Of a DNA stretch of 64,000 nt, positions 33,801 through 43,857 are shown in pieces. The notes beneath the pieces are model-generated. The model was not told the origin of the DNA. It was given only the letters and a program-made list of their open reading frames with translations, and did no database searches. Within the stretch, counting starts at the first letter, position 1; each line of letters begins with the position of its first letter. Position numbers and translations under genes: made by a program. Source of the DNA: Drosophila persimilis (taxonomy: Eukaryota; Arthropoda; Insecta; Diptera; Drosophilidae); NCBI RefSeq assembly GCF_003286085.1, contig NW_020825288.1, forward strand, positions 28,086,001 through 28,150,000, read 5' to 3'.

Positions 33801-36264
33801 AGGCCCGGCCCCATAACCATGTCGTTTAAATGGCGAAAATGATTGTTCGGATTATGCCCATAAAATGGAATTGTTTCGGATAATGGGGGAGCATGGGGGA
33901 GCCTCATTAGTGGGAGCCTCTCTCTCTCTCTCTCTGGCTATAATTGGAAATTGACAAACATCCGAATTTTTCCAGCAATCCAAAGGCGCCCTGGAAGGGC
34001 ATCTTCTTGAATTCGCACGCCCTCGAATGGGACCGCTATGACCTCGACTGGCCGGAGTTTAATAAGCGAGCACAGGCCTATCTCAATATTGGTGAGTTCT
34101 TATTCCAAGAGCAATCCCTTACGTATATTTTATGTCCATTTGCCATGCAGGAATCCCACCAACAGTGGGCTACAAGTACCGACAGATCTACATGAATTTC
34201 TGGAACAAAGAGCTGCCCGATGAACTCAATCAAATTGCGGCCTTGCAGGAGCAGCTGCATCCCGGCAGTGAGGTGATTACGGGTCACATGAGCCAGTACG
34301 GGCCGCGGGATAAGGGCGCCGAGGACCCCGTGCGTACACTGAAGCTCCTGCTCCAGGAGCCCAGTCTGGCCAACAGCCCGGACTCGACGGAAACGGCGGC
34401 CGAGAACATGTACAATGCCCCGCCCACCTTTGGCCATGTGATGCACAAGCAGCAGCCACAGCAGCCGCAGCGGGAGGAGGACTTGGAGATGACCTCTGCC
34501 ACGAATCCCATGGAGGAGGACCAGCCGGAGACGGTGGCCAAGTCGGAGACAACGCTGCAGCTGCTGATTGCATTGATAGCCCTGATTATTGCCCTGAATG
34601 TGATCATCTATGGCACGTTCCTGATGCGGCAGCGTCGCAAGAGAGCCAAAATGCTGCCGTTTCCGGGCCCAAAACTGAACGGGAATATCCTCAGCTATGA
34701 CGGCGCCAACGACGACGAGCTGAAGCGCTGCAGCAAGTCGCGGGATGGCGACGATAGCTACGTCATGGACATGGCCCGCAAGTCCAACACTTACGAGGCC
34801 ATCAAAACGGGCCAGCGGTCGCCCATCAATGGGTATGCGATCCAGCGACAGCTCAGCTGCTCGACGGTGGACACCCACACGAAGGTGTGCGAGTGGATGT
34901 CGGGGCAGGAGGTGCCCAAGTCCGGGAGCTTTGCCACGCCCACGGCAACGACACCGACCTCAGTCCTGCCTGATGGCCGGATGATCATTTGCCAGGACAT
35001 CGAAGTGGCGGACGCGGCTCTTCTGATCCCCCAGCATATGCACGAGCCGCAGCACTACGAAATGCTGCTCCAGCGCCAGCACTCGGCCCTCACCGAGCCC
35101 AGCGAGGACATCCTGCAGCAGCAGCTGCAGCACATGCCACTGCATCGGCACACCCACTCGGATCCTGTGGACATGATCCTGGCCGCCGATGAGCAGGTGA
35201 CAAGCTTCGTTCATGCCGACGACGTGGACATTAATGTGACGAGTCGCGATGAGAATTGCGTGCTGGAAGTGGTGCCCCTCACGGCAGCCCAACAGCTGGA
35301 ACTGCTCCGGCAACGTAACTACCCCAAGGTGCTGCCCACTGCCCAGGACCTGAGGGACAGCCGCGGTGGAAGCTACAAGCGGAACTCCTTGCCGCCGCAG
35401 AACTTCAGTGCCCCCCTGCCGCCGCCTCGCACCATCAGCAGCACTCTGGGGCGGCGGCGACGGGACAGCAGCAACATTACCACATCACCACTGCAGCTGG
35501 CCCAGGACCTGGCCGGGGAGGAGGAGCCCGGGGAGCCGCAGATTACCCAGAATACACTAATCTTCGGTCCCATTGTGCCCAAGTCGCCGGCGACCTCGTT
35601 AAAGCGACAGAAACGGACGCCCGAGGCGGGAGCGCCGGCAGCGGGAGCGATGACAGCACTAAGCGGATCCTTCCAATCCTTTGAGTCGGTGCCGCCGGCT
35701 CATGAGACCACACCGCCGCAGGGCGGGGAGCGTACCGAATGCATTTACTCGATTGAGGCGAGTCCCGGGACGTGTCCAGGGAACGATGGGACGAGCTGGT
35801 CGGCGCCCAATGGCGATTTGTATGCACAGCCGATGAAATCTCCCTCCAGGACATCGCTCATACCGCGCCTCACCCAACAGCAGCCGACGCCGACGCCGAC
35901 GCCACATCATCATCATCAGGGAGCTGCTGAAGGAGAAGAGACAGCAGCAGTGCCTGGAGGAGCATCATCAATGGCCACCACCGTCTCACCGACCCGCATA
36001 CCTCAATTGCTGCAGCGTCAGGCTTCCGGCAAGGATTTGCGAATAGCAAACACCGCAAGTCCCCTGGCAAGCCAGGGACAACAACAGCAACAACAGCGCA
36101 CGGACTCCACAATATCATCAGGTTCGTCGGCTTCGGCGGCATCATCCACAGAATCGTCCACATCCTCATCCTCATCCTCCACGAACACGGTTCGCACCGA
36201 ACTGCAGCAGCACCAGCACCAGCACCAGCACCAGCCTGGCAAAAGTATTACGACCAATATATAG
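2005..36264 (+). CDS. Nlg2: Neuroligin, synaptic adhesion receptor (5' exons outside window)
   Basis: Ten exons (2005-2202, 3073-3225, 3297-3485, 3540-3726, 9393-9524, 11078-11245, 27875-28064, 33144-33295, 33976-34091, 34151-36264) join with matching phases into 1,198 residues plus stop. Numbering here counts visible residues from position 2007. Neuroligins are type I membrane adhesion proteins that bind neurexins across synapses. Seen in order: VCPQ (17-20), the carboxylesterase signature EDCLYLN (53-59), YLHGES (79-84), the nucleophile-elbow motif GHSTG (161-165), the ITESES segment (293-298), [10 protein letters not shown] (411-420), one transmembrane helix (about 630-652) followed by RQRRKRAK, and a 546-residue tail rich in Gln, Pro, Ser and Thr ending in TTNI, a class I PDZ-type end. 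The signal peptide and about the first 100 residues are missing. Family assignment is firm. The paralogue number is from memory: the other fly neuroligins, as I recall them, read GHGTG and VHGE where this one reads GHSTG and IMGE. Confidence 0.93.
2330..3000. repeat. AT-rich, ATCGAT-rich decayed tandem array in neuroligin intron
   Basis: At least a dozen ATCGAT hexamers occur in 670 bp. Five are exact TATCGATA palindromes (2356, 2567, 2618, 2767, 2928). Two tandem periods are visible: about 51 bp (units starting near 2551 and 2602) and about 160 bp (2678-2837 and 2838-2995, clearly alike with scattered substitutions). TATCGATA is the DRE core bound by DREF, and clustered CGATA is bound by BEAF-32; binding here is not shown. 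Confidence 0.75.
3073..3225 (+). CDS. Nlg2: Neuroligin coding exon (YLHGES / NYRLGVLG)
   Basis: The acceptor is TTTTCAG at 3066-3072 and the donor is GTGAG at 3226; phases are 1 and 1. It encodes the beta-strand segment [11 protein letters not shown] and [14 protein letters not shown]. This is the region of the oxyanion hole in true cholinesterases, here HGES instead of HGG. Confidence 0.95.
3297..3485 (+). CDS. Nlg2: Neuroligin coding exon (GHSTG nucleophile elbow)
   Basis: It follows a 71-bp intron with acceptor GGTAG at 3292-3296; the donor is GTGGGT at 3486. Phases are 1 and 1. It encodes [18 protein letters not shown] and the GHSTGAAC motif; the Ser codon of GHSTG is at 3434-3436. Confidence 0.95.
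3540..3726 (+). CDS. Nlg2: Neuroligin coding exon ([15 protein letters not shown])
   Basis: It follows a 54-bp intron with acceptor TGCAG at 3535-3539; the donor is GTGAGT at 3727. Phases are 1 and 2. It encodes the conserved segment [15 protein letters not shown] and then a Gly/Ser/Asp-rich stretch (about visible residues 217-234) that looks like a variable surface loop. Confidence 0.94.
3727..9392 (+). other. Neuroligin intron, 5.7 kb
   Basis: No exon was recognised inside. It holds a dispersed-repeat fragment (5034-5105), CA/GT microsatellites (around 5577-5594, 6345-6375, 7400-7418, 7851-7869) and G-rich runs (5336-5440, 6195-6225). The rest is ordinary AT-rich intronic sequence. Confidence 0.6.
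5034..5105 (+). repeat. Degenerate dispersed Drosophila repeat (GGTATACCC type)
   Basis: It begins GGTATACCCAGTACTCGAAG and continues with GGCAGAAGAAGAGGTTCC. This resembles a repeat I know from many Drosophila genomes, whose order is a TATACCC start, a GGCAGAAGGA segment and a later GATCAGCATCAATAGC segment. Recognition is from memory, without a search. Confidence 0.5.
9393..9524 (+). CDS. Nlg2: Neuroligin coding exon ([10 protein letters not shown])
   Basis: The acceptor is TTTCTAG at 9386-9392. The donor is GTTTGT at 9525, weaker than the other donors of this gene. Phase is 2 at both ends. It encodes [11 protein letters not shown] and [18 protein letters not shown], the typical family segment before the acidic triad region. 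The next exon restores the frame exactly. Confidence 0.92.
9525..11077 (+). other. Neuroligin intron, 1.55 kb
   Basis: No exon was recognised. Contents include (CTCCA)n-like repeats at about 10513-10545 and a CTCT-rich tract at 10974-11000 leading toward the next acceptor. Confidence 0.6.
11078..11245 (+). CDS. Nlg2: Neuroligin coding exon ([10 protein letters not shown])
   Basis: The acceptor is GTTCTAG at 11071-11077 and the donor is GTAAGT at 11246. Phase is 2 at both ends. It encodes [12 protein letters not shown]; the second Glu of TESES (visible residue 297) aligns with the catalytic Glu of acetylcholinesterase. The following intron is 16.6 kb. Confidence 0.94.
11365..11386. repeat. 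(GT)11 microsatellite
   Basis: Perfect GT dinucleotide run in the 16.6-kb neuroligin intron. Confidence 0.95.
12256..12952. repeat. Diverged tandem repeat, two units of about 350 bp
   Basis: Unit A (12256-12608) and unit B (12609-12952) both start TTTTCTATAGAGTTTTTTCC. They share GATGAAATTGTGTAGAAAAATG and end AATGCCATGGAAA followed by CAGTATCCC. The offset is 353 bp at the start. Units are AT-rich and differ by many substitutions and small indels, so this duplication is far older than the one at 16851-26178. Confidence 0.85.
14811..15442. mobile_element. Possible 632-bp non-autonomous transposon with imperfect inverted ends
   Basis: The left end is CACTGAAAGAAAT (14811-14823). The right end, TTTCTCTAAGTG (15431-15442), is its imperfect inverted counterpart (CACTTAGAGAAA). 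The interior is very AT-rich, has a 19-base poly(A) run (15155-15173) and an internal direct repeat of about 75 bp (near 14975 and 15267, offset 292). There is no coding capacity and no clear target-site duplication. It could also be chance similarity between ends. Confidence 0.4.
16837..16864. repeat. (TGGCGAC)4 heptamer repeat at duplication edge
   Basis: Four perfect TGGCGAC units lie at the left edge of the first copy of the 4,664-bp duplication. The second copy begins with two units (21515-21528). The repeat therefore marks the breakpoint. Confidence 0.95.
16851..21514. repeat. 4,664-bp tandem duplication, copy 1
   Basis: Every stretch I compared recurs 4,664 bases to the right without change, including a T14 run, a G8 run and all open frames. 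Contents: a GT-rich segment, an AT-rich block at 17876-18360 with many ATTTAAAT motifs, and (TATCTG)n and CT microsatellites around 19907-20000. No gene was recognised. The unit lies wholly inside a neuroligin intron. Confidence 0.95.
21515..26178. repeat. 4,664-bp tandem duplication, copy 2
   Basis: Direct head-to-tail second copy. The two copies abut with no spacer. Copy 2 ends where the sequence changes to CTCCATGGGCCC; the two right ends share TGGC, four bases of microhomology with the heptamer at the left edge. Identity points to a very recent event or to an assembly artefact. Confidence 0.95.
26563..26650. repeat. CCCCAG / CCCCATGC minisatellite
   Basis: Irregular repeats of CCCCAG, CCCCATG and CAGCCCC fill about 90 bp of C-rich, asymmetric sequence just right of the duplication. 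Confidence 0.85.
27205..27301. repeat. Cluster of alternating TAACAG / CTGTTA motifs with inverted repeats
   Basis: TAACAG occurs at 27213, 27254 and 27280, and its reverse complement CTGTTA at 27236, 27263 and 27296, strictly alternating. ACAGCGCT and AGCGCTGT form an 8-bp stem (27206-27228). AGAGCGCTGT (27219) and ACAGCGCTCT (27282) form a 10-bp inverted repeat. Function unknown; it may belong to a mobile element or be a protein-binding cluster. Confidence 0.7.
27371..27420 (+). repeat. Fragment of the dispersed Drosophila repeat (later segment)
   Basis: GAAAGTATATATATATACC followed by GATCGGCATCAATAGCGGAG closely matches the later segment of the dispersed repeat described at 5034 (AAAGTATATATATTC...GATCAGCATCAATAGCCGAG as I remember it). 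Confidence 0.55.
27875..28064 (+). CDS. Nlg2: Neuroligin coding exon (VGPLLQTG / NYMYVFGH)
   Basis: The acceptor is TCTCTTGCAG ending at 27874 and the donor is GTAAGT at 28065. Entry phase is 2 and exit phase is 0. It encodes [18 protein letters not shown] and [17 protein letters not shown], the part of the ectodomain before the histidine region. Confidence 0.94.
30005..30085 (+). repeat. Degenerate dispersed Drosophila repeat (ATATACCC type)
   Basis: GATATACCCTGAACAGAGAG is followed by CAACAGGCAGAGAAGGAG and then an ACGTATCC-type segment. The order matches the copies at 5034 and 43858. Confidence 0.55.
30825..30848. repeat. (GA)12 microsatellite
   Basis: Perfect GA run in a neuroligin intron, followed by an interrupted GA tail. 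Confidence 0.95.
33144..33295 (+). CDS. Nlg2: Neuroligin coding exon ([10 protein letters not shown] / YWTNFVKTG)
   Basis: The acceptor is CTTACAG ending at 33143 and the donor is GTGAG at 33296. Phases are 0 and 2. It encodes [18 protein letters not shown] and [13 protein letters not shown]. In active cholinesterases a His precedes the Gly of this block; here that place is Met (visible residue 411), with a His three residues earlier. Confidence 0.94.
33296..33975 (+). other. Neuroligin intron, 680 bp
   Basis: It holds a GGATTC/GGATGC hexamer repeat (33440-33476), two runs of eight or more G (33642-33650, 33692-33700) and a CT run (33919-33934) ahead of the acceptor. Confidence 0.65.
33976..34091 (+). 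CDS. Nlg2: Neuroligin coding exon (end of esterase-like domain)
   Basis: The acceptor is TTTTCCAG ending at 33975 and the donor is GTGAGT at 34092. Phases are 2 and 1. It encodes [18 protein letters not shown] and the last strands of the esterase-like fold. It is separated from the last exon by only 59 bp. Confidence 0.94.
34151..36264 (+). CDS. Nlg2: Neuroligin last coding exon: stalk, transmembrane helix, tail
   Basis: The acceptor is CATGCAG ending at 34150; the stop is TAG at 36262-36264. It encodes [17 protein letters not shown], a stalk of about 110 residues, one hydrophobic helix (34555-34623) with a basic stop-transfer, and the whole cytoplasmic tail. Two tail segments fit the WAVE-binding pattern (hydrophobic-x-S/T-F-x-x): VTSFVH (visible 844-849) and FQSFES (1002-1007). 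Ser-rich and His/Gln repeats occupy the last 60 residues. The protein ends TTNI, compatible with a class I PDZ domain. The WAVE and PDZ assignments are pattern matches only. Confidence 0.95.
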
Positions 36265-37041
36265 AAAAACCCCAACACCCAGGAGGAGCAGGGACCAGCC
36301 AGCAGCCAGTAGCCAAGAAGTTCCTCAATTTAACGCCAGAGAGAGAGGGAAAGAGTGAGAGACAGAGTTAGAAAGGATGGAGGTCCCGCTGTGGTCGCAT
36401 TGCGGCGGACGAGCAGGAGCAGCAGCTCCGACAGCTGCCTGCCAAATGGCTGCCCCATCCCCTTCCCCATCCGCATCCCCATCTCCACTGGGGTCCACGC
36501 ACACAGGCCAGGCTGTCGGAATTTTATAGAGCTTGCGTAAATTTAATAATACATTTTGGTATAAAGTTTATCTTTGACTTGGCTGCGGCGGCATCGGCGG
36601 TTAGCAGCTTCGACTGCAGTTTGTGTGCCTGAAAGGAAAGTTTTCTACCATCGTAAATTAGTTGCGAGAATTGCGAGTATTTTGCAGCAAAAGGTTGCAG
36701 CAGCGGCAGCAGCATATCGAAATAAGCAGAGAAAGTCTCATCAAATCAAAGGAACTTTTGAGTGATGTCATGGAAGTAGCATCTAAATGGAAAATATATC
36801 TTTGATAGATGGCAAATAGATTGGTTTATGGAACTTAGAAATAAGAAGAAACTAATAACAAAATATGCATAAATATATTCCCATAATGTAGCCATAATTT
36901 AGTCGTAAGAATCACAGTCATTATTCTGATGTAAACCAAAGAAAGGAATCCATGAAATTGTACAGAATGGAGCCACCCAGCAAGTATTATAAGTTAAATG
37001 TTCGTTCTATGAAATCAAATTAGGTTTCTTGCCATAAGATA

Positions 37042-37061
37042 ACACACACACACACACACAC
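37042..37061. repeat. (AC)10 microsatellite
   Basis: Perfect AC run downstream of the neuroligin gene. Confidence 0.95.
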
Positions 37062-38764
37062 AGAAGACACTCATCGATGAAGGCAATTTGCATATGGCTG
37101 ATTTTTGCATTTGTTTCCCCTGACAACCGACAGAAGCAGAAATTGCCAATAACAATGCCTGCATTTTGCCACTTTCCACTCCACACCATGCCACGCCACG
37201 CCACACCATGCCATGCCACACACAAAAGTTGTGTCAACTATTGTTGCCGGCAATTTACCAAACAAAAGCTACTTACGAAGGAAATACCCTCCCAGAGGCA
37301 GCTCCGATTTTGAGCACAGGAAGGCTGTGATTGATCAGAAGTGCATATTTTCTCGGCTCCAACTCCACTCAATAACGAATGTATCTCGAAAGTGTATCTT
37401 TAGCTTCTGCTTTCGGGTCTAGACATTCGTTCTCTGCCTTCCTTTTATGTGTGGCTGTCTTTAGTCCGCCAATGCTCTCTCAGGAGCAGAGCCAGGGCAA
37501 TTTCGTGGTGCCTGCCAACTTAATTTGCCACAAAATTTCAACGGCAGCCACTATTGGAGCACGCCTTGGAGCTTGGGAGCTCTGTGTGTCTCGGAGTCCT
37601 GGAGTCGCATCAAAATCAGTTGAAATGTCAACATTTCTGTAGCTGCACATATTTCAAATATTTGGCATTTCCCGCATAGTTGTTAACTCTTTCTCCACTT
37701 GGCTGTTTCTGTTTCTGTTTCTGACTCTCCCCATCGCCCTCAAAGTTGTCGCCGACCGCAGAATAGTTGGGAGTTTTGTTGCTTCTAAGCTTAAGGCCAT
37801 ATCCTGCAGGATTTACTGCCTCTGGCGTTCGTTGCCATAGACGAAAGTTTTGTGGACCCCCGGCTTTTATGCCTTATTCCCTTTGTGGCACATTACAGTT
37901 TTTTTTTTGGTTTGGTTTTTGCCCAGAGATTGAGTTATTGTGTCGTTTCGCTTTGGGGTCCTTTATGCAAATTGTTGTATCTTGAAGTTTTTCGCTGTTT
38001 GTTTTTGTTGCTGCTGATTCCATAACATTTTTATTCTCCCTTTACGCAGGTTGTGGCACAGCACAAAACATCGAATGGCAAAGTTTGTCGCGAACTAAAA
38101 TTGAAAATTCTACTGCCCTCCAAGAAATGTTTCCCCAGAGATAGAGCGAGAGAGAGAGCGAAACCGGGGGCGCCACAAAAGTCGTAATTAAATTGTTTGC
38201 CCCATTGGATTGTTTTTACGCTTTCATTTTGGCTCTCTCGTGGTCCTTTTTGCCCGACTATTTGCTTGGTCACTAATTTTGTTAAGGCATGAGAGGGGAC
38301 GGGCGATGCCAACTAATTGAGCAGCACAAGAGCCGAAAAGTACTCCAATCAGGGTTATTTGATCGGAATGTCGAGGACATAAATTAATATAATGGCCTCG
38401 ATATGAATGGGATACCCACTGCAAGAGTGTCGGCATATTTTTGCACTTCAAAGGCGAAGTCTTATATGAGATTTCCATAGCCCAGCCCCCCATAGCGACC
38501 ACCCCTCCCGCCCGCTGGCTGCCTGTCTGTCCATCACAGAGTGTTTTCCCACTCAAGTCGGGCCCGGCTGTTTGTAATTTTCCTCAATTGGAAAATGCCT
38601 TTGGGGCGTTTCACTCTTTCCTCAAGTTCTTCTTCGCTCTCCGCTCTTCTTTCACTTCTCTTTTCTTCCCTGCCATGTACTCGCATCGTTTGGTGTATTT
38701 TCTTTTGTGGAAGCAGGCATTCCGTGCAGTCTGCTGAAAAGTGTATGAAATAGTCCTTAAATTG

Positions 38765-38770
38765 AATAAA
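38765..38770 (+). promoter_or_regulatory. Candidate distal poly(A) signal for neuroligin
   Basis: AATAAA, 2.5 kb after the neuroligin stop. Long 3' UTRs are common for neuronal fly genes, but nothing else ties this signal to the transcript. Confidence 0.25.
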
Positions 38771-41700
38771 CCCAGAGATAACTTTTGTGGCAAGTTATCA
38801 AGTGCTAAATGGAAGTTTGTTAGCTTGATATGCCCTGTAATGGAATTCCCCACTTTGATATAAATGAAAATTCTGGGAAAAAGCAAAGCTAGAGCAAAAG
38901 ACAACAAATCTGTTTGATTGCAGGACAATCCACGAGGACATGGCTAATTCCGAGACCTTAATCACTTCACCGCAGGGCCAAAACACTTGTACACCATTAA
39001 ATATGTAGTTTTCGAATCAATTTGCCAGATTCCACTGGACTGAATAATTCATAAACTAGCAAAAACCGAAACTATACTACATACCGCACAAGCCAAATTG
39101 TTTGGACCCAACAAATCAAAAGCCACAGCCGGAGCCAGAGCCAGAGGAAAGCCAAACAAAAATCGAGAAAACTAAACTCTTGGAGTACGAGGAAATTCCC
39201 AAAAGCAGCTCCCCAGCACCGTCTGCTGCTCCGAACATTTTCGTAAATTTGCTGACAACCACAAATTAGAGTAACTCAAGAGTATATTAAAGTCAAATAT
39301 GCAGAGGGCTGGAACTGCCGTAACCCGAATGTAAGAGACAAGTACAGTACAGTACAGAACGCCTCGCCTCGCCTCCATGGAGTAGGAAACTTTCAGGGGA
39401 CTGAGACTGAGACTGAGACTGGCAACAATTCATGCATTAATACATAACGTTCTGGTCTCTGATTTGATTTACTGTTTGGGGACTTTTGTTGGTCAAAATA
39501 GGGCAAGGCACAAGCAAAATGAAAACTTATGACAGGAAAACCCAATAGGCAAACACCAAAAAAGCGAAAAAACAAACAAATAAACCATCTTTAAACCATA
39601 ATTTAAATTGGATAATTTTTGTAAATATTAAAACTTTTCTATAATTAAAGCAAATTAACAACGACAGGCATATGCTACGATATGGGCAACCGATACACGT
39701 TTTATTTTTTCGTTCATTGTTAATTAAGCAGCTTAAGTGCATCAGCACTAATTAATGTACTTAATAATTAGTATTATACGTTTATGTGTAAATTTTCCGC
39801 ACCGCAATGAGCATGAAACGAACGGGTTCACTGGGTCTTCAATGGCCTTTAACAACAAACAACAAACAATAAACAATAAACTGGATAAACATTCCACACA
39901 ACCAAACAGATGAGCAAACAAATATGTAAATTATGCCTTGCTATTTTTAGACCCTTGACGTTTGTTTGACTTTTTAATGAAAATTTTAATAATTTAATGG
40001 GTGCCAAATGGGAAAAAACAATGGAATGGACACACAGCAAAGTGTAAATAATTTATAATCCAAACAATTATTGTAGCCATGTAACATTTCACAAATAAAA
40101 AGGATAACTTTTCAACAACAAAAATGCGGAGAAGGGGGAATATGTTGGCGGTCAAGGGTTTCAGTTAACTCTTTGACTATTTGGCTGGGTCTCGGCTGCC
40201 CCGCTGGGAAATGTTTATTAATTACAGTTGGGATTACTTTTAATGAGTTGTGGACCGCACCAAAAAATTCCTGGTGTCCAATTTGATTTCGTGCAATAAT
40301 TTTCATAAATACATGTTGCAATATTCCGCACAAAAACCGAAAAATGCTTAATTAATTGTATTTTGGGAGACTAGACACGATACAAAAACCAGTGGAAGAC
40401 CAACAAATGTCACGAGGGACATCAACGGCATAAACGGATTTGTTTGGTTGATAATTTTCCTGCCTGCTGGCGAGATTTAAATGTAATTTTGCGGTAGAGC
40501 CCCGTAGGGCGGTGCACGGGCCGGCGTTAAATGCAAATTATTCGCATCGAAACCTCAATGAATATAAATTCGCAAATGAACAGCAATCGCACCTCGGAAT
40601 ATTGGACAATGGTTCGAGTAATAAAATAAATATTTAATTAAATATATTTCTGTGTTTTGTGTCCTTTTTCTGAATATTTTTACAGTATTATTTTGCTGCA
40701 CTGTTTATTTGTTTGTTTTTGCGGCTGAGAGTTCAATGAGCCATTAAATGTTAACGATCTCAAAGCCGTAAAATAATATGCACAACATTTATTCAAGGTG
40801 GAGTCTGTCCTGCATGCAAATTATGCATAAAATTCTGTCTTGCTTTTAGTTCCATTTCTGATCAAACAGTCGAAAGTGAAAGTGTGTGAAAGTTGTCTGA
40901 GGCAAAACAAATCTTGTATGTTAATAATTTTCAATTTTAAGACCATTTTCTAAGCAAAATTCGAGCAGAAAATGCTCTCCATTTGATTTAAATGGCAAAC
41001 AATTTTGTTGCATATTTTTCACCATTTTCCATCGGTTTGTTGCTGCAGTAACACATTGCCTGGGAGTTGGACATGTAAACAAGCATCCCATTTGCATTTA
41101 CATTTTTCATAGTTTCTGTTCTTTTATTAAATTTATAAATTTTGTTCTGCTCCACAGGGCAGATCCCTCCCGCTCTGGTCCTCGTCCTGGTCCTCGTCCT
41201 CGGCACGAACACGCTTCTCGCAGACCCTCCTCACACGTATGAGATTTATGGCAAAGCGCATTTTATTTATATATATTTTATGACTTTTGTTGTTTTCATA
41301 CTCTTTCTCTGGCTTTCTGCCCGTAAACATTTCCATCATAAATATTTTTCCCCGTTTTGCTGGGCGCCCAAGAAAACCGAAAGGAAAACTACAATTACTA
41401 GGCATGGGCATGGGCATGGGCGTGGGGAGGGGGAGGCGGTGGGGGCTGAAGGGAAAAGGAGCGAGAAAAGATCCTCTAAAAGTAAATAAAAGTGTGGAAA
41501 AGCGCAGGAAACTTTGTAGAACGTGACCTGCACGAGAAGCAGTCAGGCGTTGCCATTGAGCTTTGCCCAGGAACCATACTCTCCCACGACCCCCACCCAC
41601 TCTTTGAGTAGCAATTAACGCCCATGATATTGCCGTTCGGTTGCATGTGCCATGTGGCATGTGGAACGCCGTGTGCTGGGGCGGGTGTTAATGCGGCAAG

Positions 41701-42755
41701 TCACTCGAATTGGCAGTCGACTGGATTTTTATTGTAGAATACTTTCCAGGGCCTTTCCGCTGTTCCGTCGTTCCTTAACGTTTAATTTGCTTATTACCAA
41801 GTTTTCGCACAGACAATGTGCCGTCGCCATCGCCGTCGCCATCGCCATCGCCAACGCTGCTCCACTTTCATTCAAGTTTGTTGCAATTTGCAATTTGGGT
41901 CGTTGTCTGCCCCACGCCGGTCTGAAGCCAGTCAGTCCCCAGCCTGCCGCCACACATTTGTCGCTAATTTGGCGAGAAAAGTCAGCAGCCTTCCGCCTTT
42001 GAACGCGGGCTCCGTCGGAAAGGAGCTCCCCCCCTCCCCCCATAGTAATTGTTTGGCACCAATTGTTTTAAATGCTCGACGAGCGTTCCACAAATTGTTT
42101 CCCAGGCGTCACCAGACCGCCGCACAGGGTGGAGGGGGCTGTGGGGCTGAGTGCACTCTACACTCTCCGAGTGTCAACAATATTCGATCGGAATCGAGTT
42201 ATGAAAGTTTAATTGAAGCAACCGCAAACCAAACACACACAGATACTATTTGAGTTTACTTTTGTAATATTTTCTTTAATTTGCAAATATTTATTTTAAG
42301 TTCTTGTGCACTCTCCACCCACAACTTGTGTCGTGTTGCACAGTGTTGCCTCTCCGGTGGCACGCAGCAAGAAATTGCAAATGTTTTTATTATAAACAAA
42401 GAGACTGCGCTCGTGTGTGGGGCGTTGGGTGAACTTTTGCCGTTTTCAAGTCGAAATCGATGCGCATCAATATTCAATATGTGGCTTTTACTCGCGCCCC
42501 GCCTCAAATGGTGGAAAGAAGTGCTAAAAGGGGGCAGCCACTGGCACAAGGAGTGGCAGTCGTCCCATCAATGGAAGCAGGAACATCGGTGGAGGAAGAG
42601 GTGCAGGCAGCAAACCCAATCATGCAACGCAACCAACGCCATCTGATGTTTGCTTTACGTAATGGAATTGTGCGGTGAATGCCGCGTGCCACATTTTCGC
42701 CTTGTCTTGCCACGCCCTGCGCCCTGCTGCCACACGCTCTTTGTGACTTTCCCCG

Positions 42756-42801
42756 TATGTCTGTGTCTGTGTCTGTGGCTGTGTCTGTGCCTGTTTCTGT
42801 G
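42756..42801. repeat. CTGTGT hexamer repeat, interrupted
   Basis: About eight CTGT(G/C)(T/G) units in intergenic sequence. Confidence 0.8.
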
Positions 42802-43644
42802 AGTTTTCTTTGGGATCCCACGCCATATGGCTGTGTGTGTCGAATCCCTACCCAACGACCAAGGACTGTGCCTTTCAATTGCTTTCCACCGCCGCTTTCT
42901 CCTTTACTTTCCATTTTGCGTGGGCAATTGTCAACATTCTTTGGGCGTTGCAATTTACTTTCGATATTAATTAAATAAAAATATGCACATGAGTTGGGAA
43001 ATTAATGGAAACTGCATTGACATAAGCTGATTATAATTTGAGCAGCTGCTTCTGCAGAGACAGAGACAGAGACAGCTCCAATGAGCTGGAGCCCTGAGCG
43101 AATGCCTCTCTCTAATTTCCATTTAGAAACCATTTCACTGCAAAGTCGATTAATAGCAGAAATTTCCAATTACCCAAGCCTTATAATCAGAAATTGAATT
43201 GTGTTCGAGACGGTTTGTCAGTTCGTTTTTATCGAATCACTCTCGAAGGATACTCTGCCTCATTCTCCGGCTCGCTCTCTCTGTTGCGCAACAAAGGAAA
43301 ACACGTGCTCGTATTAGCAACCAGCTAAGTGCTGTTATTCTACAGTTTTACACCACAATTACCAGCTCCCACACACACACACACACCCACACACCCACAG
43401 GCACACGAACACCCACTGGGAACGTGTCAAAATCGACACCAGCACATGCTCCATGCTCCTGCGACCCCGATAAGCCATCGTACCTCGTAACTCGTCCTGC
43501 ACCGTCGGATCACACCCGCCCTACGTGCCTCCAGGACCCCTTCGCTACGTGTCGAATTCCAAATAGCAGCGCCAGTCATAACTGTAAGACAATGTCTGCA
43601 TGTGATGTGATGACGGGAACGTTGTCACGCAGTCGGGCTCTGTT

Positions 43645-43680
43645 GCGGGTGCGGGTGCGGGTACGGGTACGGGTACGGGG
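43645..43680. repeat. GCGGGT / ACGGGT hexamer repeat
   Basis: Six hexamers, changing from GCGGGT to ACGGGT midway, which suggests unit homogenisation from two ends. Confidence 0.85.
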
Positions 43681-43857
43681 GCTCTAAGGCTCTACGGAAT
43701 GAGATTCCGGCTAAATCTAAGGAAGTGGGCGGAGGTGGACGTGAAGGTGATGCAAAGCAGCACTAGTTAGTATGTCATGTGCATGTTGTCATGGCATATT
43801 TCGTTCAAGACTTACCTTCAGTTTTGCAAGCGCACACAGTTTTAGGGGGACCTTTTT

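Noticed and set aside
41142-41489. Open frame of 115 codons with hydrophobic LVLVLVLVL and a later hydrophobic stretch, looking like a small membrane protein
   Set aside because: The first hydrophobic run comes from a TCCTCG/TGGTCC simple repeat, the end from GGGCATGGGCAT repeats. Poor start context and no family resemblance.
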